Shown: in pieces, positions 32,683 to 43,000 of the stretch
How the letters are laid out: each line of letters opens with the position of its first letter
Numbering within the stretch: position 1 is the stretch's first letter
Source: Phycisphaerales bacterium
GTDB lineage: Bacteria > Planctomycetota > Phycisphaerae > Phycisphaerales > UBA1924
Reading direction: 5' to 3'
Length of the DNA: 64,000 nucleotides
Assembly (NCBI GenBank): GCA_023382935.1
Contig: JAHDXL010000009.1
Coordinates: 1 to 64,000 of the forward strand
Program-made: the position numbers and the translations under genes
The notes under the pieces: generated by a model
The model's database searches: none
What the model was told of the DNA's origin: nothing
Seen by the model: only the letters and a program-made list of their open reading frames with translations

Positions 32683-35355
32683 ATGGACTCCGACTCGCGC
32701 GCAACGGAGCTGATGAGCCTCGCTCTGAGTTCAGGTCAGACGCCTGAAGACATCTGCCATGACTGCCCGGAACTGACCGAGAAAGTCCGACAGAAGCTCG
32801 CCGAGTACAGACGTGTGGAGGGGCAGATTCAAGCATGGTTCCCCTCCCCTTCTCGGAGGTCAGAATGTGGTGATCTTGGCGTCGCTGCTCCGCCCCGCGA
32901 TTCCAGTCTCACACCTGAGATTCCTGGTTACGAAATCGATTCGATACTCGGACGAGGTGGGATGGGGGTAGTGTACCGCGCCAAACACCTACGGCTCAAT
33001 CGGTGGGTCGCCATCAAGATCCTGTCCGGCGGCGTGCAGGCGGAGACTGACAAACTCGAACGGTTCCTCCGCGAGGCTGAGGCCGTCGCCTGCCTGCAAC
33101 ACTCAAACATCGTGCAGGTCTACGACATCGGCGAGTTCAACGGCCAGTCTTACTTCACGATGGAACTGATGGAGGGGGGAAGCCTAGCCCACAAACTGTC
33201 CGGCACCCCGCAACAGGCGAAGTACGCTGCGGAACTCGTCGCCACGCTCGCCGGCGCCGTTCACGCGGCGCACGAGCACGGCATCATCCATCGGGATCTG
33301 AAGCCGTCAAACATACTTTTCACGGCGGATGGAAAACCGAAAATCTCTGACTTCGGACTGGCACGCCGCGGCGCGACAGATGCCAGCGACCTGACCCTTG
33401 CGGGAACTCCGATCGGCACCCCTAGTTACATGTCGCCGTGCCAGGCACAAGGACTCATCAGCGCGATGGGGCCCGCCACCGACGTCTACTCGCTGGGGGC
33501 CATCCTGTACGAGATGGTGACAGGTCGGCCGCCGTTTCGTGGAGAGTCCCCGGCGGACACCGAGCGCCAGGTGATCAACGACCCCCCAGTGCATCCGTCG
33601 CGGTTGAACCCGAGGGTCCCTCGCGATCTAGAAACGATCTGTCTCAAGTGTCTTGAGAAAGTCCCCAAGAGCCGCTATGCCAGCGCTCTGGCGCTCGCAG
33701 AAGACCTGCGTCGGTTTGAGCGCCACGAGCCCATCAAGGCACGCCCAGTGGGGCCGGTGGAGCTTGCCGTGCGCTGGCTGCGGCGAAAGCCTGCCTTGGC
33801 GGGAGCGCTGGCCCTCGGATCGGTGCTGGCGTTGGCACTTTTTGTCACTGTGCTTTGGTGGCATGGACAGCAGACAGCGCTCAGGGCCTCAGCGGTTACG
33901 TGGGCCCAGGCCGACCTGTCCGAGGCGGACCACCGGCGGGAGATCGGGGATCTGAGCACCGCCGCGGCCTTGCTGGAACGCGCCAAGGACAGGCTGGGCG
34001 GCTATGTTTCGCCGGAGCTGCGCACAGCCATCAGTCGGGCGGCCCTGAACCTTGAGTTGGCCCAGCGGCTTGAGTCCATCCGTCTCCACCGCGTCCCGCT
34101 GCTCGGGAGAGTCCCAGACACAGACACAGCGGACCAAGACTACAACGCGGCGTTCCTGGCAGCGGGCCTCCTTGTCGGTGTCGATGACCAGGCGAGCGCC
34201 GCGGCGCGAATCAAGGAGTTCGGGATGACCCAGACCGTTGTGGCCGCGCTTGAGGACTGGGCCGTTGCCACACGTGATGAGACTCGCCGGACTTGGTGTC
34301 TCGGCGTAGCCGGCATTGTCGACAAGAGTTCGACCAAAGTGTATGAGCGACTCCGCGACCCGCGAGTGTGGGCGGATCGTGCCGCTCTCACGGATGTGCT
34401 CGGGAGCGTGCCGCTGGAAGAGGTACCGCTACCGCTGATCGTCGCAGCGACCGAGCGACTTCAGGACCTTGGCGGGGGCGCCGACGCGGTGCGGTTCCTG
34501 AAACTCGTCGATCGCCAGCACCCAAGCGACTTCGGAGTGCACATTCGTTTGGCTTTTGCGCTCGTCCACCAGGGCAATTGGTTTGAAGCCGCCGGCCACT
34601 ACCGCGCAGCCCTTGCTTTGCGGCCTCGGGGCGATGTCTGCGACAGTTTGGGCTCTGTGATGAAAGCCGCCGGCCAGTTCGACGAGGCATTCTTGTGTTT
34701 CGAGCGGGCGGTCGGTCTCGATCCTGCATATGCGCCCGCCTACTTGAACCTGGGCGTCGCGTACAAGAGGAAAGGGGAGGCCGACCGGGCGATGGGCTAC
34801 CTCCGTCGCGCGGTCGAGTTGGACCCCGACTTCGTCCAAGCGCACATCATTCTGGCCAGCGCGCTGCAAGACCGCGGTGACCACGCTGGTGCGGTTGAGC
34901 ACTACGAGGCCGCCGTGCGTTTAGACCCCACGTTCCCAGAGCCGCATTACAACCTGGGTCTGCTCTATGCCGGCCAGGGGCGAGAAAGCGACGCAATCGC
35001 CCAATATGACGAGGCAATCCGCCTGCTCCGGAAGGCTGTCGAATCCATGCCGGAGGACGTGAATAGCCGCACCAGCCTTGGCAAAGCGCTCCAGGCACAG
35101 GGGAAGCACCCGGACGAGGTGTTGCATCATCTCCGGGAGGGTGTCCGTCTCAGGCCCGATGGGGCAATCCAGCACGCCGCGCTCGGCCAGGCTCTTCTGG
35201 CTCAGGGCAAGCTCAGCGACGCGGAGGTTTCCCTCCGCCGCGCGTTGGAATTGCTGCCCGAGTCGGATTCGCACCGGACGGAAGTCGAGTTAGGCCTCAC
35301 GAAGTGCCTGGAAGGGCTCGCCGCAGAGAAGGCGGGCAAACCGCCCGGAGGCTGA
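32683..35355 (+). CDS. Transmembrane Ser/Thr protein kinase with TPR repeats
   Basis: This 890-residue protein has a kinase domain at about residues 80-355: Gly-loop ILGRGGMGVVYRAKH, VAIKIL Lys, HRDLKPSNILFTADG catalytic loop and KISDFGLAR (DFG). One membrane helix follows (ALAGALALGSVLALALFVTV, near 375). The C-terminal part has at least five TPR-like repeats (YLNLGVAYKRKGEADRAMGY; HIILASALQDRGDHAGAVEH; HYNLGLLYAGQGRESDAIAQ). The layout of cytoplasmic kinase, one helix and TPR domain outside the membrane is typical of planctomycete PknB-like proteins. The sigma factor gene just upstream is the likely partner. Confidence 0.9.
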   Translation: MDSDSRATELMSLALSSGQTPEDICHDCPELTEKVRQKLAEYRRVEGQIQAWFPSPSRRSECGDLGVAAPPRDSSLTPEIPGYEIDSILGRGGMGVVYRAKHLRLNRWVAIKILSGGVQAETDKLERFLREAEAVACLQHSNIVQVYDIGEFNGQSYFTMELMEGGSLAHKLSGTPQQAKYAAELVATLAGAVHAAHEHGIIHRDLKPSNILFTADGKPKISDFGLARRGATDASDLTLAGTPIGTPSYMSPCQAQGLISAMGPATDVYSLGAILYEMVTGRPPFRGESPADTERQVINDPPVHPSRLNPRVPRDLETICLKCLEKVPKSRYASALALAEDLRRFERHEPIKARPVGPVELAVRWLRRKPALAGALALGSVLALALFVTVLWWHGQQTALRASAVTWAQADLSEADHRREIGDLSTAAALLERAKDRLGGYVSPELRTAISRAALNLELAQRLESIRLHRVPLLGRVPDTDTADQDYNAAFLAAGLLVGVDDQASAAARIKEFGMTQTVVAALEDWAVATRDETRRTWCLGVAGIVDKSSTKVYERLRDPRVWADRAALTDVLGSVPLEEVPLPLIVAATERLQDLGGGADAVRFLKLVDRQHPSDFGVHIRLAFALVHQGNWFEAAGHYRAALALRPRGDVCDSLGSVMKAAGQFDEAFLCFERAVGLDPAYAPAYLNLGVAYKRKGEADRAMGYLRRAVELDPDFVQAHIILASALQDRGDHAGAVEHYEAAVRLDPTFPEPHYNLGLLYAGQGRESDAIAQYDEAIRLLRKAVESMPEDVNSRTSLGKALQAQGKHPDEVLHHLREGVRLRPDGAIQHAALGQALLAQGKLSDAEVSLRRALELLPESDSHRTEVELGLTKCLEGLAAEKAGKPPGG

Positions 35356-36357
35356 ACGTTCAATCGCCTCGCATCGCAGTGCCGCCATTCAACGGACCAC
35401 GTTTCGCGGACCTGAGAGAGATTGACGTCCGTCGTTGCACTTTTCGGCCACTCAGAAGAGCGGCGGTGAAACGATCGGTTTGCCCCCTGGAGGAGCCGAC
35501 TGTGCGGCATGTCAACCACCATCGCGATCACAACCGCCTGCTCGATGCCGCCGACGCATCCATGAGGGCGGCCGCCCTGCGCACACAACAGGTCCGAGGT
35601 GGACCAATCGAGTACCCGGCCGATCTGGTCGGGACTCCCCTCCAGCCTGACTGCTTGACGCGTTCACGAAGTCCGAGATCGACGAGGCGTGCGACTTCCT
35701 GCTCCGTCTAGGCTTCTTCGAGCGAAGCAAGGGCACACGGACCCATCTGTCATCGTTGCGAGGCGCGGTCGCTGACGCCGCTCGTCGCCTTCATTGGCCC
35801 GATCGGATGCGCCGCCCGTATAAACGCATTCTCCACATCGCCCCACCCCGACCGTCAGACAGGGACCGGGTCACTGTCCAGTTGCAGCCGGTTGGAACGC
35901 TCGTGCATGGTGACGCACCAACCGGCGGCAAGTGCCCCACGTCTCCGCTCGCCTACACCCCAGCCGCCCGCGCCGGCGCCCCATGACGCGGCGCGCGCCG
36001 CGTTGCGCGCCGCTCACTGAGTCATCGCCAGCAGGGCCGTCGTGTACTCCCCCGCGGCGACGGCGGACACGGATGACCCCGGCCGTGGCTCCCGGCGTCT
36101 GTCCAACTCTCCAAGCGACCGCCGCTCAGTCTCATACCGCAGCCGCGATTGAAGGAGCCGCAAGTGCCAACCACAAGTCTCATTCTGCTTCTGATCGTCT
36201 TACCCGGAATCGCCGCGGCGCGCGTTGCATCACGAACGATCACGAGCCGGTCGCCCCAAAGTATGCAGGGTGAGGAGGCCAGGTCGGCGAGTAATCGCTC
36301 GAGGTCAAGCGGGTCCACGACCGCAAACGGTGGTGGATCGTGATGCCCGGGCGCCGC
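35356..36357. other. About 1 kb without an intact gene
   Basis: This gap between the kinase and TetR genes holds one probable broken small gene (35502-35760, listed separately). The remaining frames are short and low in protein character. No terminator or RNA gene was recognised. Confidence 0.5.
35502..35760 (+). pseudogene. Small planctomycete-type hypothetical gene, frameshifted
   Basis: A strong ribosome-binding site, GGAGGAG (35489-35495), precedes a GTG at 35502. The first frame reads RHVNHHRDHNRLLDAADASM, then AALRTQQVRGGPIEYPADLVGTPLQPDCL. After about 35650 the sensible sequence continues in the next frame as LLDAFTKSEIDEACDFLLRL then GFFERSKGTRTH. The two halves together look like one roughly 85-residue protein broken by a single-base change. 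The pattern 'GTPLQPxCL..FTxxEI..A..FL.RLGF' seems familiar from small planctomycete proteins, but I cannot name a family. Confidence 0.45.
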
Positions 36358-37044
36358 CTACCGCTCCTTGCTGACCTGCAAACCCCGCAGGATCAGGTCG
36401 AGTCCCGCCTCAAACTGCCGGTCAGGGTCCGGTGCGAACACCATCTTGGCTGCCGCGGCAGTTTTGGAGAGGTCCGTTGTCGCGTGCGTGAAGCCTGCGG
36501 AAGCGCCGTCGCGATGCACACCAAGTTCTTCAATCTCCCAAAGGCAGTGCGCTCGCACGTAAAGGCGGACTGTCTGGTACGCGACCGCCTGCGCTGCAGG
36601 CGGCAGCCCGGCATCGGCGAACGCCGAGAGAGCAGCCGCAATGTGAGGCAAAGCCTTCTCGGGGGGGACGCGTCTGGTCATGGCAACGCGGAAGACGTTT
36701 GGCTGCTGCAGCGCCATCCCCCTGATCCCGAAACACAGTCCTTTGATCCGGGTCCTCCAGTGTCCCTTGTCGGGCGGGACGGGCATGCTGGCAAACGCGA
36801 GACTTGCTACGGCGTCGAGGATGGCCTCTTTGTTCGGGAAGTGGTTGTACAGGGCCATCGCCCTCACGCCCAGCACCTCTCCCAAGCGGCGCATTGTCAG
36901 GGCTCCTTCGCCCTCGGCGAGGATGAGGCGAAGGGCCGCCTCGGTCACCTCCTGTGGGGTGAGCGATTCGCCGGCGGCGGGGCGGCCTGGTCCTTTCCGC
37001 GGCGTTCGGATTCGTTTCTGCGTGACGCCTGTCGGCTCATTCAT
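36358..37044 (-). CDS. TetR-family transcriptional repressor
   Basis: This 228-residue protein has the TetR helix-turn-helix at about residues 28-75 (LTPQEVTEAALRLILAEGEG, ALTMRRLGEVLGVRAMALYNHFPNKEAILDAV). A helical ligand-binding domain follows. The N-terminal arm is basic (KRIRTPRKGPGRP). The gene is divergent from the RND efflux operon, with starts 135 bases apart, so it almost certainly represses the pump genes until a substrate binds. A candidate operator lies inside the pump promoter (37153-37164). Confidence 0.9.
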   Translation of the reverse strand: MNEPTGVTQKRIRTPRKGPGRPAAGESLTPQEVTEAALRLILAEGEGALTMRRLGEVLGVRAMALYNHFPNKEAILDAVASLAFASMPVPPDKGHWRTRIKGLCFGIRGMALQQPNVFRVAMTRRVPPEKALPHIAAALSAFADAGLPPAAQAVAYQTVRLYVRAHCLWEIEELGVHRDGASAGFTHATTDLSKTAAAAKMVFAPDPDRQFEAGLDLILRGLQVSKER

Positions 37045-37145
37045 GACGGGTTCCTCGGCATGCGGACGGGGTTCAACCGGTCGGGGCTACGGCGATGCCA
37101 CTGCGACCAGTCTACTCCAGCAAACGTACAGCGTCCATATTAGTC

Positions 37146-37180
37146 TTGACACCGTATATTTACGACGTAATGTTGATCCA
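37146..37180 (+). promoter_or_regulatory. Efflux operon promoter with overlapping palindrome
   Basis: TTGACA (37146-37151) and TAATGT (37168-37173) are 16 bases apart. They lie so close to the ATG at 37180 that the transcript would be leaderless or nearly so. Between them is CGTATATTTACG (37153-37164), a short inverted repeat suited to a TetR dimer. This placement would let the divergent TetR protein block RNA polymerase. The call is by eye. Confidence 0.5.
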
Positions 37181-38721
37181 TGACCCAGCGCTACTTTGCC
37201 AGATCGAGCCCTGCACAGCCCCTTGGTGGGCGGTGTGTGCGACCGATTGCACTCGCCGCGGCCTGCATGTCGTTGGCCGGGTGCATGGTCGGGCCGAACT
37301 ACACGCCGCCATCCCCGGCAATGCCGGACGCCTACGGAGAACTGGCCGGTGCTGCCGCGGCCGGTGTGGACGCCACGGGTGAGGGTGAGGCCGCGTGGTG
37401 GCAACGCTTCAACGACGCCGAGTTGGCATCGCTGGTGGAGCGGGCTGTCGCGGCGAACAACAACCTCAAGGTGGCGGAGGCGCGGGTCCGTCAGGCTCGC
37501 TCAGCCCGCGAAGTGGCGCGGTCGCTCCTATTTCCTCGGATCGGCGTGGGTGCATCCGTCCTTCGCTTCCGCGGGAGCAATGCCCTCTTGGACCTGCCCG
37601 ACGCCAATCTGGAGGGCAACCTGTTCCAAGTCGGATTCGATGCCGAATGGACGGTGGACCTCTGGGGTGGTACACGCCGGTTGGTGGAATCCGCGACGGC
37701 GGAGGAACAAGGCGCAGCCTCGCGACGGCGTGGCTTGGTGCTCATGGTCGCGGCCGAAACGGCGCGGGCGTACATGGAGCTTCGCGGCGCCTATCGACAA
37801 TTGGAGGTGGCCAACGCCACGCTCGACGACCAGCGCCAGACACTGGCGGTGACCGAGGACAGACGCGCCAATGGGCTGGCCTCCGATCTCGAAGTCGTGC
37901 GAGCCAGAACCGAAGTCGAGGCCACCGCGGCCGAGATTCCGCCCATCGAGCAGGCCATTCGTGAGTACGTCCATGTCCTCTCGACCCTCCTGGCCCTCGA
38001 GCCGACCGCCCTGAGCGCGGAACTCTCCTTTCCGACCGGCATCCCCCCCGTACCGGAGCGGATCTCGGTCGGCGTGCCATCCGACCTCCTGCGCCGCCGA
38101 CCCGACATCCAGGCCGCGGAGCGCCGCATCGCCAGCGCAACCTCCATGGTGGGCGTGGCCACGGCGCAGTTGTTCCCGCAGATGGTGCTTGGCGCCTCCG
38201 GCGGGTTCGCCAGCCGCAAGTCCGGCGACTTGTTCAACGGCAACTCGAGCGACAATCCAAGTACGTACTACCTCGCAGGACCGGCGATCAACTGGACGCT
38301 CTTCGATGCCGGGAGGCGCCGGTCCACCATCGAGTTTTCGGAGGCGGAGGTCGACGCGGCGAAGGCGCTTTACGAGGACACTGTGCTTGCGGCATTCCGC
38401 GAGGTTGAAAGTGCTCTCGTGGCCGTCGACCGGTCACGGGCGCGGGTCGCCGATCTCGAACGCCTTTCCGCGAGCGCCCGCGAGGCCCTGACCATCTCTC
38501 AAGGTGACTACCGCAACGGCCTGCTCGACCAGTTGACGGTACTCGACGCGCAGCGCCAAGCGAGCCGAGCGGACATGCTCTTGGTGCAGGGACAAGTTGC
38601 GCTCACCGTCAATGTCGTTCGTCTCTACAAGGCTCTCGGGGGCGGGTGGGAGTTTGCGGAGCCGACTGTTGCCGCACCGACATCGTCCGAAGCCCCGTCG
38701 ACTGCGAAGGAGAATCCATGA
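37180..38721 (+). CDS. Outer-membrane efflux lipoprotein (NodT/OprM family)
   Basis: This 513-residue protein has a lipoprotein signal ending in AACMSLAGC and the typical start MVGPNYTPPSPAMP. Two homologous outer-membrane-efflux halves follow (WWQRFNDAELASLVERAVAANNNLKVAEARVRQ; IPPVPERISVGVPSDLLRRRPDIQAAERRI; WTLFDAGRRRSTIEFSEAEV). It forms the outer-membrane channel of a tripartite pump. Its stop overlaps the adaptor start by 4 bases. No ribosome-binding site precedes the ATG, matching the leaderless promoter reading. Confidence 0.92.
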   Translation: MTQRYFARSSPAQPLGGRCVRPIALAAACMSLAGCMVGPNYTPPSPAMPDAYGELAGAAAAGVDATGEGEAAWWQRFNDAELASLVERAVAANNNLKVAEARVRQARSAREVARSLLFPRIGVGASVLRFRGSNALLDLPDANLEGNLFQVGFDAEWTVDLWGGTRRLVESATAEEQGAASRRRGLVLMVAAETARAYMELRGAYRQLEVANATLDDQRQTLAVTEDRRANGLASDLEVVRARTEVEATAAEIPPIEQAIREYVHVLSTLLALEPTALSAELSFPTGIPPVPERISVGVPSDLLRRRPDIQAAERRIASATSMVGVATAQLFPQMVLGASGGFASRKSGDLFNGNSSDNPSTYYLAGPAINWTLFDAGRRRSTIEFSEAEVDAAKALYEDTVLAAFREVESALVAVDRSRARVADLERLSASAREALTISQGDYRNGLLDQLTVLDAQRQASRADMLLVQGQVALTVNVVRLYKALGGGWEFAEPTVAAPTSSEAPSTAKENP

Positions 38722-40052
38722 TCCAGCACGGTGAGAATGCACCCATCGGCACCGCGCCGACCGGACCGAACATCTTGCGGTCGTGCGTCGCTCGCACAGC
38801 GACGTTGCTTACAGCATCGCTGTGCGTGATAGTCGCGCTCCTCTCGGGTTGCAAGAAGCAGCCGCCTCCTCCCGCGCCCGTGCCGGTAGTGACAAAGACC
38901 CTTGTCCCCGAGAAGATCGAACTGTCACGTCGGTTCAGCGGGTCGATCGAGCCCTTGCAGACCACCACTCTTGCTTTCAAACTCTCGGGCACGGTGCGCA
39001 GTCTCCACCGTCCGCCAGGGCTGGACCGTGATGTCCAGGTCGGGGATACGTTGGCCAAGGGAACCGTGATCGCGGAACTCGACGAGGGCGACCTGCGTCG
39101 CGCCAAGATGGGGGCGGAGGCGAGGGTCGCTCAACTTGAGGCCCGGGTCGTGACGGCAAGGGAGACGCTCGCGATCGCGACGCGGAACCTGGAGCGTTTC
39201 GACAACTCAGCCGGATCAGTCTCGAAAGTGGCGCGCGACGAGGTCGAGGCCAGACGCGTCGCCGCGGCCGGCGAGTTGGAGGCAGCCGACCACGCTCTGG
39301 CCGACGCACGCATCCAGCTCGACCAAGCGATCGACGACTACGCCAACCGCTTACTCGTCGTCCCCTTCGACCACGCAACCATCGCCGAAAAGCACATCGA
39401 ACCGGGTGAGCGCAAAGCAGCTCATGAACTGGCGTTCCGCCTCATCGACATTTCCACTGTGTACGTCAACTTCGGCGTGCCCGACACGATGATCGGCAAC
39501 CCAGCCGTGATCTCATCGGTAGAGCGCGTCTTCCTTGGCCAGAGGCTTCCCGTCACCGCCGACGCCTTCGAAGGCCGCACGCTGACGGGAACGGTCACCA
39601 AGATCGCGCCCCAGGCGGACGCACGAACCCGGACATTTCTGACGCAGCTCACCTTGGTCAATCAGGAGATCGGGCCCGGCCAGCCCATGCTCAGGCCCGG
39701 CATGATCGTGACCGTGCGCGTCGGCGCCGAGAACGATCGAGAGGTGATGCTGCTGCCGATGGCTGCGATTCACCAAGGGCGGTCGCCAGATGACCTTATG
39801 GTCTACGAAGTGACCAGCGAGACCGGCGGTGCCCCGGGCGGGAGTGGCGTCCGCGACGTTGTGCGGCAGCGCAAGATCTCGCTCGGGGGGATCTACAACA
39901 ACCAGGTCGAGGTGTTGCCAGCGGGCAGCGAAGTTCGTGCGGGTTCCAGGGTCGTCGTGAGCACGGCCGAGCGACTCGCCGACGGAGTCCTGGTTCGGCT
40001 GAGGCAGGAAAACGTCGGGCCGGCCACGACGCAGGCGGAGGCGGGCAAGTGA
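38718..40052 (+). CDS. RND efflux periplasmic adaptor (membrane fusion protein)
   Basis: This 444-residue protein has a signal/lipobox (LLTASLCVIVALLSGCKKQ), a beta-barrel/lipoyl region (RRFSGSIEPLQTTTLAFKLSG, GDTLAKGTVIAELD), a coiled-coil hairpin rich in Ala, Arg and Glu, and the closing half LLVVPFDHATIAEKHIEPGE. It bridges the inner-membrane pump and the outer-membrane factor. The ATG at 38718 has AAGGAGAA upstream and overlaps the previous stop (ATGA). The stop overlaps the pump gene start (GTGA). Confidence 0.92.
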   Translation: MIQHGENAPIGTAPTGPNILRSCVARTATLLTASLCVIVALLSGCKKQPPPPAPVPVVTKTLVPEKIELSRRFSGSIEPLQTTTLAFKLSGTVRSLHRPPGLDRDVQVGDTLAKGTVIAELDEGDLRRAKMGAEARVAQLEARVVTARETLAIATRNLERFDNSAGSVSKVARDEVEARRVAAAGELEAADHALADARIQLDQAIDDYANRLLVVPFDHATIAEKHIEPGERKAAHELAFRLIDISTVYVNFGVPDTMIGNPAVISSVERVFLGQRLPVTADAFEGRTLTGTVTKIAPQADARTRTFLTQLTLVNQEIGPGQPMLRPGMIVTVRVGAENDREVMLLPMAAIHQGRSPDDLMVYEVTSETGGAPGGSGVRDVVRQRKISLGGIYNNQVEVLPAGSEVRAGSRVVVSTAERLADGVLVRLRQENVGPATTQAEAGK

Positions 40053-43000
40053 ACATCCCCCAACTCTTCGTCACTAGGCGGCCCATCGCCTGGACCGCGA
40101 TGATCTCGGTGCTGGTCTGGGGCGTCTACGCGTACCTGATGATGCCGCAACGCCAGGACCCGATTATCCCCGTGGTCACGGGCGTGATTACCACGCCTTA
40201 CCCGGGCGCCGAGGCCGAGCGAGTTGAGCAGGAGGTCACACGAAAAATTGAGCGCAAGGTTGCCGAGAACCCGGCGGTCGACCACGTCAAGTCCATCAGC
40301 CGACCCGGCATGTCGATCGTGTACGTGGAACTATTCGAAACAGAGCGGAACGCCGAACTCGTGTGGCAGGACATCCGAGGCAAACTGGGGGAGATCAAGG
40401 ATCTGCCCCAAGCCGGGGGTCAGCCGACGCAGCCCACGTTGAATAAGGATTTCGGCGACTCGGTCGCGGTGATGCTGACGATCAGTTCCCCACCGGTCAG
40501 CAACCTGGAGATCCAGTTGCGCGCCCGGACCATCCGCGAGGCGATCGAAGCGCACCGGGCGCTCCAGGCTACTCCAGCAACGTCGAAGCCCGAAGGGGAG
40601 CGTTGGACCGCCGTGCTCGTCTACCCGGGAACAGTCGCACGGTCGCACGTCGTGCGTATGGGCCGCACCCTGGCCCAGTCCCTTACGGAGGCAGGCGTCG
40701 CACGCGACGTAGCGATCATCGAAGCGTCCAGCGCGGGCATGCTCGACGTCACACTCAACCCCGGCAAGACGGGCCATGATCTTCAGAAGCAAGTCGGCCG
40801 CTGGGAACGTCAACACGTCGGGGCCGATGAGTTCGATCCCGACGTGTGGCAGCCGTTCTGGATCACGGATCTGAGCACACTGGAGAGCGAACTGCGGCGC
40901 CACGCGCGAGACAAGTACTCCTACCGCGAGCTCAAGGACTTCGCCGACCGCATACGCGATCGCCTGAAGCAATCGCACTTCGTCGCGCAAATCGACCTGA
41001 TCGGCAACCAGGAGGAGCAGGTCTGGCTCTCGTACTCGGGCCACCGCCTCAATCAGTTCGGCATCACGCCGCTGGCCATCATCGACCGTGTGCAGGCACG
41101 GAACATCAACATCCCCGGCGGCAAGGTCGAACTCCCCGACCAGAACGTCGTCGTCCGTCCCACCGGCGAGTACGCCTCCGCCGACCAGATCGGGCACACG
41201 GTGATGGACGTGTCGTCCGACGGCTACCCGTTGTACCTCCGCGACCTTGTTGAAGTCACCCGGGGGTACGAAAGCCCGGCCAACACGATGAACTTCCGGA
41301 CGGTCAAGGTTCCACGGGACAATCGCTCGCCGGTCTCGTCAACCGGGTCACCCGAGGGAAGGGGCGAAGATCTCGCTCCTGAGCATTACGAGCTCCAGAC
41401 CGGCCGCGCGATCACGCTCTCCGTGCGGCAGGTCAAAGGCACGAACATCGCAGATTACGACCGAGACATGAATGCAGCCATCGCGGAACTGAGGCAGCTC
41501 CTGCCGCCGGACGTGCGGCTGGAGCGCACGAGCAACGAACCCCAGAAGGTCCGCGACAAGATCCACGGTTTCAATCGAAATCTCATCGAAGCCATCGTGA
41601 TCGTGGTGCTGGTGTCGCTGGTGTTCATGGAATGGCGCAGCGCGCTGCTGGTGGCCATCGCGATTCCGATCACGATCGCCATGACGCTGGGCCTGTCCCA
41701 GTTGGTTGGGATTGATCTTCAGCAGGTGTCGATCGCGGCGCTCATCATCGCGCTGAGCCTGCTGGTCGATGCGCCGGTCGTCGCCGCCGATGCGATCAAC
41801 CGCGAACTGGCTGGCGGCCACCCGCGGCACCTCGCGGCATGGCTCGGGCCTAAGCGCCTCGCACACGCGGTCTTCTACGCAACGCTGACCAACATCGTCG
41901 CGTTCCTGCCTCTGCTTCTGGTCAGGGGCAAGACCGGCGACTTCATCTACTCGTTGCCGATCGTCGTGTCATGGTCGCTGCTCGCGGCGATGCTGGTGGC
42001 GTGGACGTTCTGCCCGCTTCTGGGTTTCTACATGCTCAAAGGGCAGAGGAGCCTGGGCGCCGCCGACGGCGGTAGGCCGGTGGGCGGATTCCCGCGTCTC
42101 TACAAGGCTTTCGTCGAGAGATGCATCGAGCACCGCGTCCGCACGGCCACGATCGCTTTGGTCGTGCTGCTCGCGGGGGCACTCGTCTGCTGGCGGATGA
42201 TCGGCACGTCCTTCTTCCCGAAGGATCTTCACAGCGTATTCACGGTGAACCTCGACCTCCCCGAAGGTTCGCCGATCCGGCAGACCCGCGAGATTGCCAT
42301 GGAGGCGATCCGCAAGATCGATGCCCTCGAGGGCGAGCGTATCAGTAGCTACACCACATTCGTCGGCGCCGGCGGGCCGCGATTTTGGCTCTCGATCGAG
42401 CCGGAACAGCGGGCCGACAACTACGCGCAGATCCTGGTACACACGGTGTCGAAGGAGGAGACCGCCGACATCGTGGCCCGTTTGAAGGAGGAACTGCACC
42501 TGCAAGTCCCCGAGTCACGGGTCAGAACCCAGATGCTCGAAACAGGACCACCCATTGGTATCCCGGTTCAGTTGCGGATCTTCGGCGACGACATCCAGAC
42601 GCTCCGAGATCTGGCCGCGCAGGTGAAGGCACGAATGCGCGCCATCCCCGGCACGCTCGACATCCATGACGACTGGGGCGACCCCATCTTCCAGATGACC
42701 TTAAAGGTGGACTCCGACCGCGCCGCGCTCAGCGGATTGACGAACCGGGACGTAGCCACCACCGTCTCGACCGGCCTGTCCGGCACCTCGATCAGCCAGC
42801 TCCGCGAACGCGACAAACTTGTCGGTATCGCGATGCGGCTTCGCCCGTCGGAGCGGAGCGAGCTCGACGATCTGAACAGCCTCTACGTGGCCAGCGCCTC
42901 CAACGACGTCCGTGTGCCGCTCAGCCAGATCGCCTCGTTCGAGCGCCAGATGATCACCCCCAAGATTCGCCGGCGCGACCACGAGCGCTGCGTCACCGTC

